Under the pieces are notes generated by a model. The model made no database searches, was not told where the DNA came from, and saw only the letters and a program-made list of their open reading frames with translations. The translations under genes were made by a program, and so were the position numbers. From contig JADGDL010000002.1 in the NCBI GenBank assembly GCA_016744875.1, positions 1 to 64,000 of the forward strand: 64,000 bases of DNA, given 5' to 3'. The DNA is from Sulfurovum sp. (GTDB lineage: Bacteria > Campylobacterota > Campylobacteria > Campylobacterales > Sulfurovaceae). This document shows positions 1 to 7,604 of this stretch, piece by piece (the first letter of the stretch is position 1; every line of letters starts with the position of its first letter).

Positions 1-66
1 GTTATATTCTATGTTAGATTATAAGGTTTTCAATTTAACTAATAATTTAAAGATATAAAATTATAC

Positions 67-95
67 TTGACTATAAAAATATATTCAGCTATAAT
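67..95 (+). promoter_or_regulatory. Sigma70-type promoter of the TetR gene
   Basis: TTGACT at 67-72 and TATAAT at 90-95 are separated by 17 bases, a near-consensus housekeeping promoter. The expected start of transcription, about seven bases after the -10 box, falls on the ATG at 102. No Shine-Dalgarno sequence lies between the -10 box and the ATG, so a leaderless mRNA is likely. Confidence 0.6.
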
Positions 96-101
96 TTTTT
101 T

Positions 102-773
102 ATGAAAACACAAAATATAAATAAATTTAATGACTTACCACAACGACAAAAAAAGTACGCTAAAACTAAAATATCACTACTCAATGCACTAATCACTGAG
201 TTAGAAAAAAAATCTCTTTCTGAAATTATGATAAAAGACTTAGTTAAAAATGCAGAGGTATCCGAGCCAACATTTTTTAATTATTTTGACTCAAAGCTTG
301 ATATGTTGGTATATTTTATACAGTTATGGTCCATAGAAATGAATGCTTTAGCTCAAAGTAGTGAATTAAAGTCTAACTCTTATGTAACAACAATAAAAGA
401 GATTTTTAAACAAACCAGTCAATATATCACAAAGCATCCTCAACTTATGCTTGAAATTATTGCTTTTCAGGCACAAGGTCTAAAACCAAAACCTCATACT
501 ATCACTGTGGCTGAAAAATGGCTTTTTTTCCCAGATATTGAAAAAGTTGATACTATTGAGGGAATGGGTTTAGAAAGTATCTTACCTCCACTCATTACAA
601 AAGCGATACAAACAGGAGAGTTAGATAGATCAACAGATATAGAATTGGTTTTTTTAAACGTCTCATCACTCTTTTTTGGCACTGCACTCTTAATTTTAAA
701 AAAGTCTCCAGAAGCATACCCAAGCTATTTGGAAGCGCAATTAAATCAATTATTTAAAGGATTAACATGCTAA
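102..773 (+). CDS. TetR/AcrR family transcriptional regulator
   Basis: This 223-residue protein has the TetR layout: an N-terminal helix-turn-helix at about residues 41-62 (IKDLVKNAEVSEPTFFNYF, with the family's typical 'YF..K' ending) and a variable, mostly helical ligand-binding and dimerisation region. It most likely represses its own promoter and the gene behind it. The next gene starts at 767 inside the last codons of this one, so the two are translationally coupled, which suggests the regulator controls the Lnt-like protein. The ATG sits directly after a consensus -10 box with no ribosome binding site, and the next internal Met would remove the DNA-binding domain, so leaderless translation is inferred. 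The inducer is unknown. Confidence 0.85.
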   Translation: MKTQNINKFNDLPQRQKKYAKTKISLLNALITELEKKSLSEIMIKDLVKNAEVSEPTFFNYFDSKLDMLVYFIQLWSIEMNALAQSSELKSNSYVTTIKEIFKQTSQYITKHPQLMLEIIAFQAQGLKPKPHTITVAEKWLFFPDIEKVDTIEGMGLESILPPLITKAIQTGELDRSTDIELVFLNVSSLFFGTALLILKKSPEAYPSYLEAQLNQLFKGLTC

Positions 774-2182
774 ACAGAAAAATTTTATGGATACTAAGTA
801 TCACTTTCATCGCTTTAGTTGGCATGCGTTTTAATATAAGTATCTTGGCATGGGTAATGTTTGTACCCTTACTTCTTTTAGTAAGAGAAACAGAGAAAAA
901 GAAATCTTGGTTTTTCATTTTTTCCTTAATGCAGTTTGCTTATTTCTTACAGATATCCAAAATCATTACAGACCCAATGCCTATAGCAATGGCTCTACTC
1001 TTTTCTGTCCCTATGGCATTGGGTTCTTGGATAATTTTATGGATCTTTGAGAAAGTGAGACGACGTATTGGTGATAATATAGGTATCTTTTTCTTTGCTT
1101 CACTAATGAGTGTTTTAGAATGGATTACCTATTCTACTACTGAGTTTGGTTCATGGGGTTCCATGATTTATACCCAATTGGATGATTTAGCATTTTTACA
1201 ACTTTCTTCACTCTTTGGTATCACATTTGGTTCATTTTTTATCTACCTGTCATCTGCTTTCATAACAGTATTTATTGCAAATAAAGAGAGAACACTGTTT
1301 ATTAAACCAGCCATCATTACATCTGTAATATTTTTACTTTTTTACAGCTATGGCGTAATCAGAGTCGAAAATGGACTAAGTAAAGGAGAGCATGTTTTAG
1401 TTGCAGGCATATCAAGTAATATGCAAATCACGCCTCAAGAAATTCCTGAGAGAAAATATCTTCAAAATGGTACAAATATTTTGATTGAAAAAACTCAAAT
1501 AGCCATTGATAGAGGGGCTAAACTGATTGCGTGGAATGAAGGGGCAACCATTATATTTAAAGAGGATGAAGATATATTTACTAAACAGGTACAGATGATT
1601 TCATCATTAAATAATGTGGATTTATTTATTGCCTATATCGTTCCTATAGATGGGATTAAAAAATTTGAAAACAAATATTTGTTTATCTCTCAAGGTAAGG
1701 TCTTAGATGAGTATTTTAAATATCATCCTGTTCCAGGCGAACCAGCTGTGAAAGGGACAAACTTTGCAAAGGTAGGGGCATTGGAATATGCTAATGTCTC
1801 AGGTGCAATCTGTTACGACTTTGATTTCCCAGTGCTAGGAAGAGAATTAGCCAAAAAAGATATAGATATAGCTGTTGTGCCATCTAGTGATTGGAAAGGT
1901 ATTGACCCTATACATGGACAAATGGCAAGAGTACGAGCCATAGAAGGAGGATACAGTTTATTACGTCCTGTGCGAGGAGCAACTTCTTATGCTTTTGATG
2001 GCTATGGAAATATTCGAGCGTCAATGAGTTACTTTGAAGAGAATGACCGTATTATGATGGCTTCACTTCCTACCAAAAAAACCTGGACACTGTATGGAGC
2101 TGTAGGAGATATTTTCCCGTTCTTTTTGATTTTATTTATGGTGCTTATTGGAATACGGTTTTATTTTAAAAAAAGTAATTAA
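767..2182 (+). CDS. Lnt-like membrane protein with nitrilase-superfamily domain
   Basis: The 471-residue protein has about six hydrophobic segments in residues 1-200, a carbon-nitrogen hydrolase domain at about 205-440 and a last membrane segment near the C-terminus. This is the architecture of apolipoprotein N-acyltransferase. The Glu-Lys-Cys triad can be placed at Glu258 (WNEGA), Lys318 (FKYHPVPG) and Cys349 (GAICYDF), and the later stretch QMARVRAIEGG..LLRP also matches Lnt. It is divergent elsewhere, and pairing with a TetR regulator is not typical of housekeeping lnt. It may be a paralogue that acylates or deacylates another substrate. The start overlaps the TetR stop by seven bases. The superfamily assignment is firm and the substrate is not. 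Confidence 0.75.
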   Translation: MLNRKILWILSITFIALVGMRFNISILAWVMFVPLLLLVRETEKKKSWFFIFSLMQFAYFLQISKIITDPMPIAMALLFSVPMALGSWIILWIFEKVRRRIGDNIGIFFFASLMSVLEWITYSTTEFGSWGSMIYTQLDDLAFLQLSSLFGITFGSFFIYLSSAFITVFIANKERTLFIKPAIITSVIFLLFYSYGVIRVENGLSKGEHVLVAGISSNMQITPQEIPERKYLQNGTNILIEKTQIAIDRGAKLIAWNEGATIIFKEDEDIFTKQVQMISSLNNVDLFIAYIVPIDGIKKFENKYLFISQGKVLDEYFKYHPVPGEPAVKGTNFAKVGALEYANVSGAICYDFDFPVLGRELAKKDIDIAVVPSSDWKGIDPIHGQMARVRAIEGGYSLLRPVRGATSYAFDGYGNIRASMSYFEENDRIMMASLPTKKTWTLYGAVGDIFPFFLILFMVLIGIRFYFKKSN

Positions 2183-2224
2183 GGTTTAGTGATTTACTCA
2201 ACAGACATATGATGTTTGAAGACG

Positions 2225-2251
2225 TTATAAAATATATAATTTTATAAGGTT
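2225..2251 (+). repeat. AT-rich hairpin, copy 1 of a 27-base repeat
   Basis: Arms TTATAAAAT (2225-2233) and ATTTTATAA (2239-2247) pair perfectly around the loop ATATA. The 27 bases from 2225 to 2251, including the GGTT flank, reappear exactly in reverse orientation at 60899-60925. It lies downstream of the Lnt-like gene and could act as a transcription end signal. Confidence 0.55.
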
Positions 2252-2372
2252 ATCTATATTTACTTTTACACACTACAGTTTGTAGGATATTTCATTCAAA
2301 CTGACACTTAGTACTTAAATAGTTTTCATTAGCGTGCATGAAGATCTTTTATAGTTTTAGTGTAAAACAACT

Positions 2373-2408
2373 TGGCATATTTTGTAAAAAAATATTTTAA
2401 ATATGCCA
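2373..2408. repeat. Inverted repeat with 10-bp arms
   Basis: TGGCATATTT at 2373-2382 pairs with AAATATGCCA at 2399-2408 around a 16-base A/T loop. Function unknown. It may be part of a terminator region for the plus-strand gene ending at 2182. Confidence 0.45.
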
Positions 2409-2463
2409 TTAACTAACTTATCACAAGTAGATAAACTTATGACATCTAAAGCATAAAATACTT

Positions 2464-2515
2464 TTAGGTCCTGTCATTTGTGTTTTTGGACAAGGTGGCA
2501 AGTGGCAGGACCTAA
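2464..2515 (+). repeat. 17-bp inverted repeat, pairs fully only as plus-strand RNA
   Basis: Arm 2464-2480 (TTAGGTCCTGTCATTTG) pairs with arm 2499-2515 (CAAGTGGCAGGACCTAA) around an 18-base loop. All 17 pairs form in plus-strand RNA, two of them G-U. The minus-strand transcript would instead have two C-A mismatches. There is no T-run after it in either direction. It could be a structured RNA end, an attenuator-like element or the remnant of a small mobile element. Confidence 0.5.
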
Positions 2516-2531
2516 GTGTATGATAAGCGTT

Positions 2532-3071
2532 TTAGATAGTTAACGAAAACCCATAATATCTGCTATTTTCTGGCATATAGTACCTATGACCAAAAAGACC
2601 TTTACCTCTTAGCCTATCTTGATATGTATAGTATCTGTCATATCTGTAAAAAGCATCTTCAAAGTAGTACCCATGACGATTGAAATATCCATAATAATAG
2701 CCCTTATTATCGTAAAAAGAGGCTCTGTCATATCGGTATGCTAAAGTCCATCCTCTTTTCCACTGTCTTAAGCCTCTTTGTCTGTATTTATTCGCGTTAA
2801 CGCTATATCTATCTCTGTGATAATTATATCCTCGCTTATAGTTTGCATGATGTTCAGCATTTTTGGCGATGTTGTGTGTTGATCTGTGTAGATATTCTTT
2901 TTGTGTTTTAAAGTGTCTTTTTTTTGCTTTGTGCTTAGAATGTTTTCTATCCATTTTTTTGATTTTCTTAGCGCTCATATTTTGTGTACTATCTCTATGG
3001 TCATAAGATTTTGCATTTACACTTAGTGTTAATCCGATGCTGATGAGTGCAGTGAGTAATAACTGTTTCAT
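2532..3071 (-). CDS. Secreted basic tyrosine-rich protein, unknown function
   Basis: I do not recognise a family. The 179-residue product starts with a clear Sec signal peptide (MKQLLLTALISIGLTLSVNA, probable cleavage after the VNA at 18-20). The mature part opens with a Lys/His/Arg-rich stretch (residues 35-75). The C-terminal half is extremely rich in Tyr, Arg, Phe and Gly, with clusters such as GYYYGYFNRHGYYFEDAFYRY. It has almost no aliphatic core, so it is probably extended, periplasmic or surface-bound, perhaps binding polyanions or metals. The promoter region is the 3072-3128 stretch. A hairpin at 3129-3161 separates it from SelO, so it is probably its own transcription unit. Confidence 0.7.
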   Translation of the reverse strand: MKQLLLTALISIGLTLSVNAKSYDHRDSTQNMSAKKIKKMDRKHSKHKAKKRHFKTQKEYLHRSTHNIAKNAEHHANYKRGYNYHRDRYSVNANKYRQRGLRQWKRGWTLAYRYDRASFYDNKGYYYGYFNRHGYYFEDAFYRYDRYYTYQDRLRGKGLFGHRYYMPENSRYYGFSLTI

Positions 3072-3128
3072 AATGTATCCTTTTTCTTAAGTTATGGTTT
3101 ATGATAAAGTAAGTTTGTGGATTTATTG

Positions 3129-3161
3129 TGAGTGGGAATGATAATTTACTATTCCCACTCA
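3129..3161 (-). terminator. Hairpin downstream of selO
   Basis: TGAGTGGGAAT (3129-3139) and ATTCCCACTCA (3151-3161) form a perfect 11-bp stem with an 11-base loop, ten bases after the SelO stop codon. The following minus-strand bases are AT-rich but lack a long T-run, so it may be a weak terminator or an mRNA 3' end stabiliser. Confidence 0.55.
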
Positions 3162-3171
3162 GTTTTCGTCA

Positions 3172-4611
3172 TCATGATGAGCAGGAGAGTCCGATATTTT
3201 TATGCTCTTCAGGTGTATCTCCTGCAAAATGTTCAAATTCCGGCAGTTCATCATAAGGATGCTCTGAAATGTACAACAGCGTTTCGACCATAGAGAAGTC
3301 ACCATGTTCTGCCAGACGAATAGCATTTTCAAGCATATAATTTTTCAAAATATACTTTGGATTTATTTTTAGCATTCCTGATTGGCGTTCTTCCTGCGTG
3401 CGTGTTTCTTTCAATAGACGTGCATCGTATAGCTTAAGCCATTTATCTACCACTACAGGATCCATGGCAATATCATAGAGATCTGATTTTTCACCGTTGT
3501 ATCGGCTGAGGGTTCTAAAAAATAATGTATGATCAACAAAGGCAGCGTGCAGTGTAACTACAAGTTCTTCAACCAGGTTGGCATCATCATCAAGCTTTTT
3601 AGACAGTCCAAGTTTCTCACGCATAACATCAACATAGGCATTTGGAAAAATAAAGGCACCATAGTCATCAAGTTTTTTTTGCATCTTCTCTTTTGAAATG
3701 ATTGGTGAAAGTGCTTCACTGAGTTTGGTGAGGTTCCAGTACGAGATATTTGGCTGTTCTCCATAAGCATAGCGGCCGACACGGTCTGTATGATTACAAA
3801 TATAATTATAGTTGAAATCATCAAGCATGGCATAAGGGCCATAGTCTATAGTAAGTCCTTCTATAGACATGTTATCGGTATTCATAACACCATGGTTAAA
3901 CCCTACACCCTGCCACTGCGCTATAAGTTTTGCAGTACGTTCAACAATTTCACTGAACATTTTAAAAAAACGATCTTTATCATCTTTCAAATGAGGAAAT
4001 GATTCACCGATGACATACTCAGCAAGTTCTTCAAGCTTAGTGTGCTCTTTCCTATAGTAAAAATACTCGAAAGTACCAAAACGCACCCAGCTGGTTGACA
4101 TACGCATAACAATAGCTGCATCTTCCATCCGATTTCGGATGATCTTCGTTTTTGATCCGATAACCCCCAAAGCACGTGTCGTAGGGATACCCAGATGGTG
4201 CATGGCTTCACTCATCAGATACTCACGTATGGATGAACGTACAGCAGCTCTTCCGTCTGCTGTACGCGAATAGAGTGTTTCCCCAGAACCTTTTAGCTGT
4301 AGGTTCCAACCAAGAGTGCTCCCCAAGTTCATCGCTCTTCCATCTCCCATCCAAGGGTTATAATGACCAAACTGATGTCCCGCGTAGCACATGGCAAAAG
4401 AACTTGAACCTTTTGGTAAGAATGTACCGTTGAGAAGTTCAACAAAACGAGGATCATCACAGGCATTAGTATCTAGGTCGATTAGTTTGGCTGCACGAGG
4501 ATTAAAGCTTATCAGATAGGGATCATCAAGCGGCTCAGGGTTGGTTAGGTCATAAAATTCTCCATCCAATGAAAGGTAAGGAGTTTGAAGTGTTATATTA
4601 TCAAGTGTCAT
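3172..4611 (-). CDS. selO: SelO/YdiU family protein adenylyltransferase
   Basis: SelO proteins are pseudokinases that transfer AMP from ATP to Ser, Thr or Tyr of target proteins and take part in redox stress responses. The 479-residue length fits the family. Visible motifs are GDGRAMNLG (about 89-97), LKGSGETLYSRTADGRAAVRSSIREYL (about 106-132), GIPTTRALGV, and the metal-binding NTDNMS...IDYGPYAMLDDF stretch in the middle. The protein ends in SCSS, the conserved tail where animal SelO has selenocysteine and bacteria have cysteine, so it is complete. It is the last gene of a minus-strand series but lies 101 bases from the gene before it. Confidence 0.93.
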   Translation of the reverse strand: MTLDNITLQTPYLSLDGEFYDLTNPEPLDDPYLISFNPRAAKLIDLDTNACDDPRFVELLNGTFLPKGSSSFAMCYAGHQFGHYNPWMGDGRAMNLGSTLGWNLQLKGSGETLYSRTADGRAAVRSSIREYLMSEAMHHLGIPTTRALGVIGSKTKIIRNRMEDAAIVMRMSTSWVRFGTFEYFYYRKEHTKLEELAEYVIGESFPHLKDDKDRFFKMFSEIVERTAKLIAQWQGVGFNHGVMNTDNMSIEGLTIDYGPYAMLDDFNYNYICNHTDRVGRYAYGEQPNISYWNLTKLSEALSPIISKEKMQKKLDDYGAFIFPNAYVDVMREKLGLSKKLDDDANLVEELVVTLHAAFVDHTLFFRTLSRYNGEKSDLYDIAMDPVVVDKWLKLYDARLLKETRTQEERQSGMLKINPKYILKNYMLENAIRLAEHGDFSMVETLLYISEHPYDELPEFEHFAGDTPEEHKNIGLSCSS

Positions 4612-4712
4612 GAGGCATAATACATTTCTAGGCTTAAATACTAGACTGCGTTATTAGAGTCGTTTGTGATACCTTGCCAATAGTGAAGAAAAGTGTTTCA
4701 TTTTCTTCTTTA

Positions 4713-5405
4713 CTATTGAGAGGACATACGCTCAAGCATACTTAAAACTTCTTTTAAAGTATGATTTTCATCCTCTACTGATTTTGAAGATGATTCCAGA
4801 TGAAATCTTATGGAATGTTTTTTACATGCATTTACAAAATACGTTGTGTCATCTTCAAAGTCATCTTTATTATGAGACAGATAAAAAATAGGAAAACTAT
4901 CTGTGGGGTTTAAAAAATTGCTTAGATCATTTTCTTTAGACACAGTTTCTCCAAATATTGTATCAAACAAGTAGTGCATTTTTGCATTTGTTTCTTGCGA
5001 AGGCATAAGTCTGATGTAGGGTGCATGTGCATAGATGGCATTTGCTTTGCACAGCATACCATGTAATATGGCACCATAACCTCCCATGCCACTTCCATAG
5101 AGATAGATATGATCTTCACATTCGTATGTATCGGCTAATTGATATATAAGTTTTTGTAAGAGATCTTTGACAAAAAAATCTCCCTTTTCTCCCAACCAGC
5201 AAGAACCTTTGTTTTCATATCCAAAATCATCTATGGGAGTGAGTACATTCCACATCTTGTACTCAAAGTGTTCTGCCCCAACGCCTGCTTCACCATGTAG
5301 GTTGACTAGCAGTGGTACAAAGTTTGAAGTTACAACTGAAGGACTGAAACGATAATAGAGTTTTCGATTATTGGCATCTTCGATATATAAAAGGTCTTCA
5401 TTCAT
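4713..5405 (-). CDS. Alpha/beta-hydrolase-like protein
   Basis: This 230-residue protein appears to be a divergent alpha/beta-hydrolase: the oxyanion-type LLVNLHGEAG at about 32-41, a nucleophile-elbow-like IYLYGSGMGGYGAILHG at about 99-115, and late acidic/His segments (HNKDDFEDDTTYF; a His in DENHTLKEVL) in the right order for Asp and His of a triad. The esterase or peptidase substrate cannot be read from the sequence. There is no signal peptide, so it is probably cytoplasmic. It lies 61 bases behind the Imm11-like gene in the same direction. A stem with matching CAATAGT/ACTATTG ends spans about 4678-4717 over its 3' end. Confidence 0.6.
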   Translation of the reverse strand: MNEDLLYIEDANNRKLYYRFSPSVVTSNFVPLLVNLHGEAGVGAEHFEYKMWNVLTPIDDFGYENKGSCWLGEKGDFFVKDLLQKLIYQLADTYECEDHIYLYGSGMGGYGAILHGMLCKANAIYAHAPYIRLMPSQETNAKMHYLFDTIFGETVSKENDLSNFLNPTDSFPIFYLSHNKDDFEDDTTYFVNACKKHSIRFHLESSSKSVEDENHTLKEVLSMLERMSSQ

Positions 5406-5466
5406 CTTTTTATCTTCTTTATTTACGTATTATTTGATTTGTGAGATACACTTACAAGGATGAATA

Positions 5467-6027
5467 TCATTCTTCTCTATGATATTCGTTTGTATGCCTA
5501 AAACTAATGCCCTTAAAGTCTATGCTAGACAATTTATCTTTCAACACTTCATTAATGATGATCAACCCGGGGATATTATGAAATCTAAAGAGCTTCAATC
5601 CCTCTGTTTTACTGTGATCTATGGTAAACTGTGTAATGACTGTTCGCCCAACAGCACTTTCTTTAAACTCACTATTGTCAAGGTCGATACAAGATATGAT
5701 ACCTATCACAATAGCTAACCAATACTCGGCCAGAACCTCTTTTGTTGCAGAGTCTATTATAAGTACCGGATAATAATTGATATTAGTCACACCATGCTCA
5801 TCAAGTGCCAACTTCATTTTGTCTGAAAACAAAGGTACACCTGGATTGATGATATCTGTGTAAATGATCTTTTCATCTGTATTGATCTTAGCGGGTATCT
5901 TTATGGGAAGCTCGTCGAAGTCTGGTTCCTTTCCCATAATCGAATCTATCAGATCTATCTCATCTGGAAGATCCAAGTAGGGTGCATCACGATTAGGTGA
6001 TATTTCATCAAAAATATAATACTCCAT
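5467..6027 (-). CDS. Probable Imm11/DUF1629-family protein
   Basis: The 186-residue protein resembles the Imm11 (DUF1629) family in the order of its blocks: PGVPLFSDKMKLALDEHGV near residue 62, a strand-rich centre with EYWLAIVIGIISCID, and a C-terminal LFRF...LIIINEVLKDKLSS...GISF block. Members are often immunity proteins of polymorphic toxin systems, but many sit alone with no toxin. Here the neighbours are an O-methyltransferase and a hydrolase-like protein, and no toxin with secretion or repeat domains is seen. The assignment rests on recognition of motif order and is not proven. There is no signal peptide. Confidence 0.5.
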   Translation of the reverse strand: MEYYIFDEISPNRDAPYLDLPDEIDLIDSIMGKEPDFDELPIKIPAKINTDEKIIYTDIINPGVPLFSDKMKLALDEHGVTNINYYPVLIIDSATKEVLAEYWLAIVIGIISCIDLDNSEFKESAVGRTVITQFTIDHSKTEGLKLFRFHNIPGLIIINEVLKDKLSSIDFKGISFRHTNEYHREE

Positions 6028-6077
6028 AAAAAACCTTTTTTAATTATTGGTTAAAGTTCGTTATTACAGGGAAAAGA

Positions 6078-6728
6078 TTAAACCTTTTGCACCATCATCA
6101 ATCCATCACCTATAGTAAGCATCGTAGCTTTTACTCTTTTATCTGTATGTATTTTACTATTTAAGGCACGTATAGCTTGTGTATCAATATCTTGAATAGT
6201 TTCATCTATCACTGCACCGCCCCAAAAAATATTATCTATCATGAGAAGACCTTTAGGGTTTAAGAGTCTTAAACATTCTTCATAATATGCATCATAGTTT
6301 TCTTTATCAGCATCAATAAAAGCTAGGTCAAATTGACTAGTGTTGAGTTTTTTTAAAGTCACTAGTGCTTCGTCTAGATGTATGTCAATTTGATCAAGTA
6401 TCTTTGCTTCACGCCAATAGCTTTTTGCTATATCTGTCCATTCTTCTGATAGATCACACCCAATAGCTCTTGCATCATGTCCCATGGCTTCGACTACATG
6501 TAACATACTATATCCTGTAAATACACCTATCTCAAGATAACTTTTTGCTTGAACCATTTGAGCAATAAAACCCATAAAGGCACCTTGTTCCGGGGCTATC
6601 TGCATACGAGACATTTCGAGTGTCATGGTTTTTTCACGTAAACGTCTGGCTATATCACTTTCATTGACTGAGGTACTTAGTATATAGTTGATAAGTTTAT
6701 CATTGACGTTTATCGTTGTGTTACTCAT
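6078..6728 (-). CDS. SAM-dependent O-methyltransferase (COMT-like, family 3)
   Basis: The 216-residue size and motifs match the caffeoyl-CoA/catechol O-methyltransferase family. Visible are the SAM-binding motif LEIGVFTGYS (about 65-74), the acidic GCDLSEEW, the metal-binding FIDADKENYDAYYE (about 137-150) and DNIFWGGAV. The enzyme methylates a hydroxyl group, usually of a catechol-like substrate, with a divalent cation. The real substrate is unknown. The start ATG at 6728 is 63 bases from the Cys-tailed small gene upstream, so the two may be cotranscribed. Confidence 0.88.
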   Translation of the reverse strand: MSNTTINVNDKLINYILSTSVNESDIARRLREKTMTLEMSRMQIAPEQGAFMGFIAQMVQAKSYLEIGVFTGYSMLHVVEAMGHDARAIGCDLSEEWTDIAKSYWREAKILDQIDIHLDEALVTLKKLNTSQFDLAFIDADKENYDAYYEECLRLLNPKGLLMIDNIFWGGAVIDETIQDIDTQAIRALNSKIHTDKRVKATMLTIGDGLMMVQKV

Positions 6729-6791
6729 TGTTTACCCCTTAGTATTGTTATTGATCTGATCAGAATACATACTTCATCACTAACATTCATT

Positions 6792-7127
6792 TTAAGAGCA
6801 ACCGCAACCTGTACCACAGCTCTCATTATTAGAGTTATCAGTAGATTCAAGAGACCAATCATCAGTAGAGTCACAACCCACATCACAACTAACACCCGTA
6901 CTACAACCAGAGACATAAGTGGCATTGATAGTAACGCGAATTACAAAGTTATCATCTTCAGCTCTTTGGGAATAAAAAGTATGTTGACCACAGAATTCTT
7001 CATTCATAAGTTCAGCTAAAATATTTGCATAATTGTATGCATCCTGTTGTGTTTGAAATGAATTATTATTTGTATATTCACTTTTTTTAAAACAGTTACA
7101 TTCTTCTTCCATTTGTACCGTATACAT
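6792..7127 (-). CDS. Small Cys-tailed protein, unknown function
   Basis: No family recognised. The 111-residue protein starts with an acidic, Cys-containing segment (EEECNCFKK), has a folded-looking centre with QDAYNYANILAELMNEEFCGQHTFY, and ends in a Ser/Asp/Asn-rich tail carrying many Cys residues (SGCSTGVSCDVGCDS and then SCGTGCGCS as the last residues). The tail could bind iron, copper or zinc, or carry a modification. There is no signal peptide. It lies in a close series with the 103-residue protein and the O-methyltransferase. The start at 7127 follows an AAGGAAATAACTT stretch suitable as a ribosome binding site. Confidence 0.65.
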   Translation of the reverse strand: MYTVQMEEECNCFKKSEYTNNNSFQTQQDAYNYANILAELMNEEFCGQHTFYSQRAEDDNFVIRVTINATYVSGCSTGVSCDVGCDSTDDWSLESTDNSNNESCGTGCGCS

Positions 7128-7180
7128 AAGTTATTTCCTTTAATTAATTTTAGATATTTTTTGAGACAATGCTCAATAGG

Positions 7181-7492
7181 CTAGTCATCATCATCTTCGA
7201 AATCACTTGGATCAAACTCTATGACTACAGGTTCTTCTACCACTTCTTGCATATCACTAATATCTACAGGAGAGATTTCCAGGGCCATTGCGACAAAGGA
7301 AGCCAAAGCATTATCGTCTATGATCTCCTGGCATGTTTCAGAGGTATTGTAAACGGTGAGTATGCCGTCTTTCGTGAGTATGTCTCTCGTGCCAATACCT
7401 AATTCTGCAGCTACAATATGCAAATCTGGGCGATTCAGATGTACTCCAGAAACTTTCATTGAAAAGCCTTTTCTTAATTCTCTTCCAAACAT
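7181..7492 (-). CDS. Small acidic-tailed protein, unknown function
   Basis: No family recognised. The product is 103 residues from the ATG at 7492 (AGGAAG five bases upstream). A second possible start is the ATG at 7459, also preceded by AAAAGG, giving a 92-residue protein beginning MKVSGVHLNR. The C-terminus is highly acidic (EFDPSDFEDDDD). A -10 box TATAAT at 7528-7533 and two ATCTAGA repeats at 7554-7570 lie upstream, making this the probable first gene of the minus-strand series running to SelO. Confidence 0.6.
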   Translation of the reverse strand: MFGRELRKGFSMKVSGVHLNRPDLHIVAAELGIGTRDILTKDGILTVYNTSETCQEIIDDNALASFVAMALEISPVDISDMQEVVEEPVVIEFDPSDFEDDDD

Positions 7493-7527
7493 TGTTCTTC
7501 CTATTCTTAAAATAATTCTTTGAGCCG

Positions 7528-7570
7528 ATTATAACCAAATAGTTTAATAAAATATCTAGAATTATCTAGA
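7528..7570 (-). promoter_or_regulatory. -10 box and paired ATCTAGA sites
   Basis: On the minus strand TATAAT occupies 7533-7528, about 35 bases before the ATG at 7492. Upstream of it ATCTAGA occurs at 7554-7560 and again at 7564-7570, spaced ten bases, one helical turn. The spacing suggests a regulator site in the -35 region, though A/T richness makes chance possible. Confidence 0.4.
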
Positions 7571-7604
7571 CAATGATATATTGAGCTCAGGTGAACCTTG
7601 TATC

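Larger units (their letters stand above)
2183..2531. other. 349-base intergenic region with three inverted repeats
   Basis: No coding frame with a ribosome binding site is visible here, between the convergent ends of the Lnt-like gene and the tyrosine-rich protein gene. The region holds three separate inverted repeats (2225-2247, 2373-2408 and 2464-2515), which are listed on their own. None is followed by a clear T-run, so they are not textbook intrinsic terminators. Confidence 0.6.
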
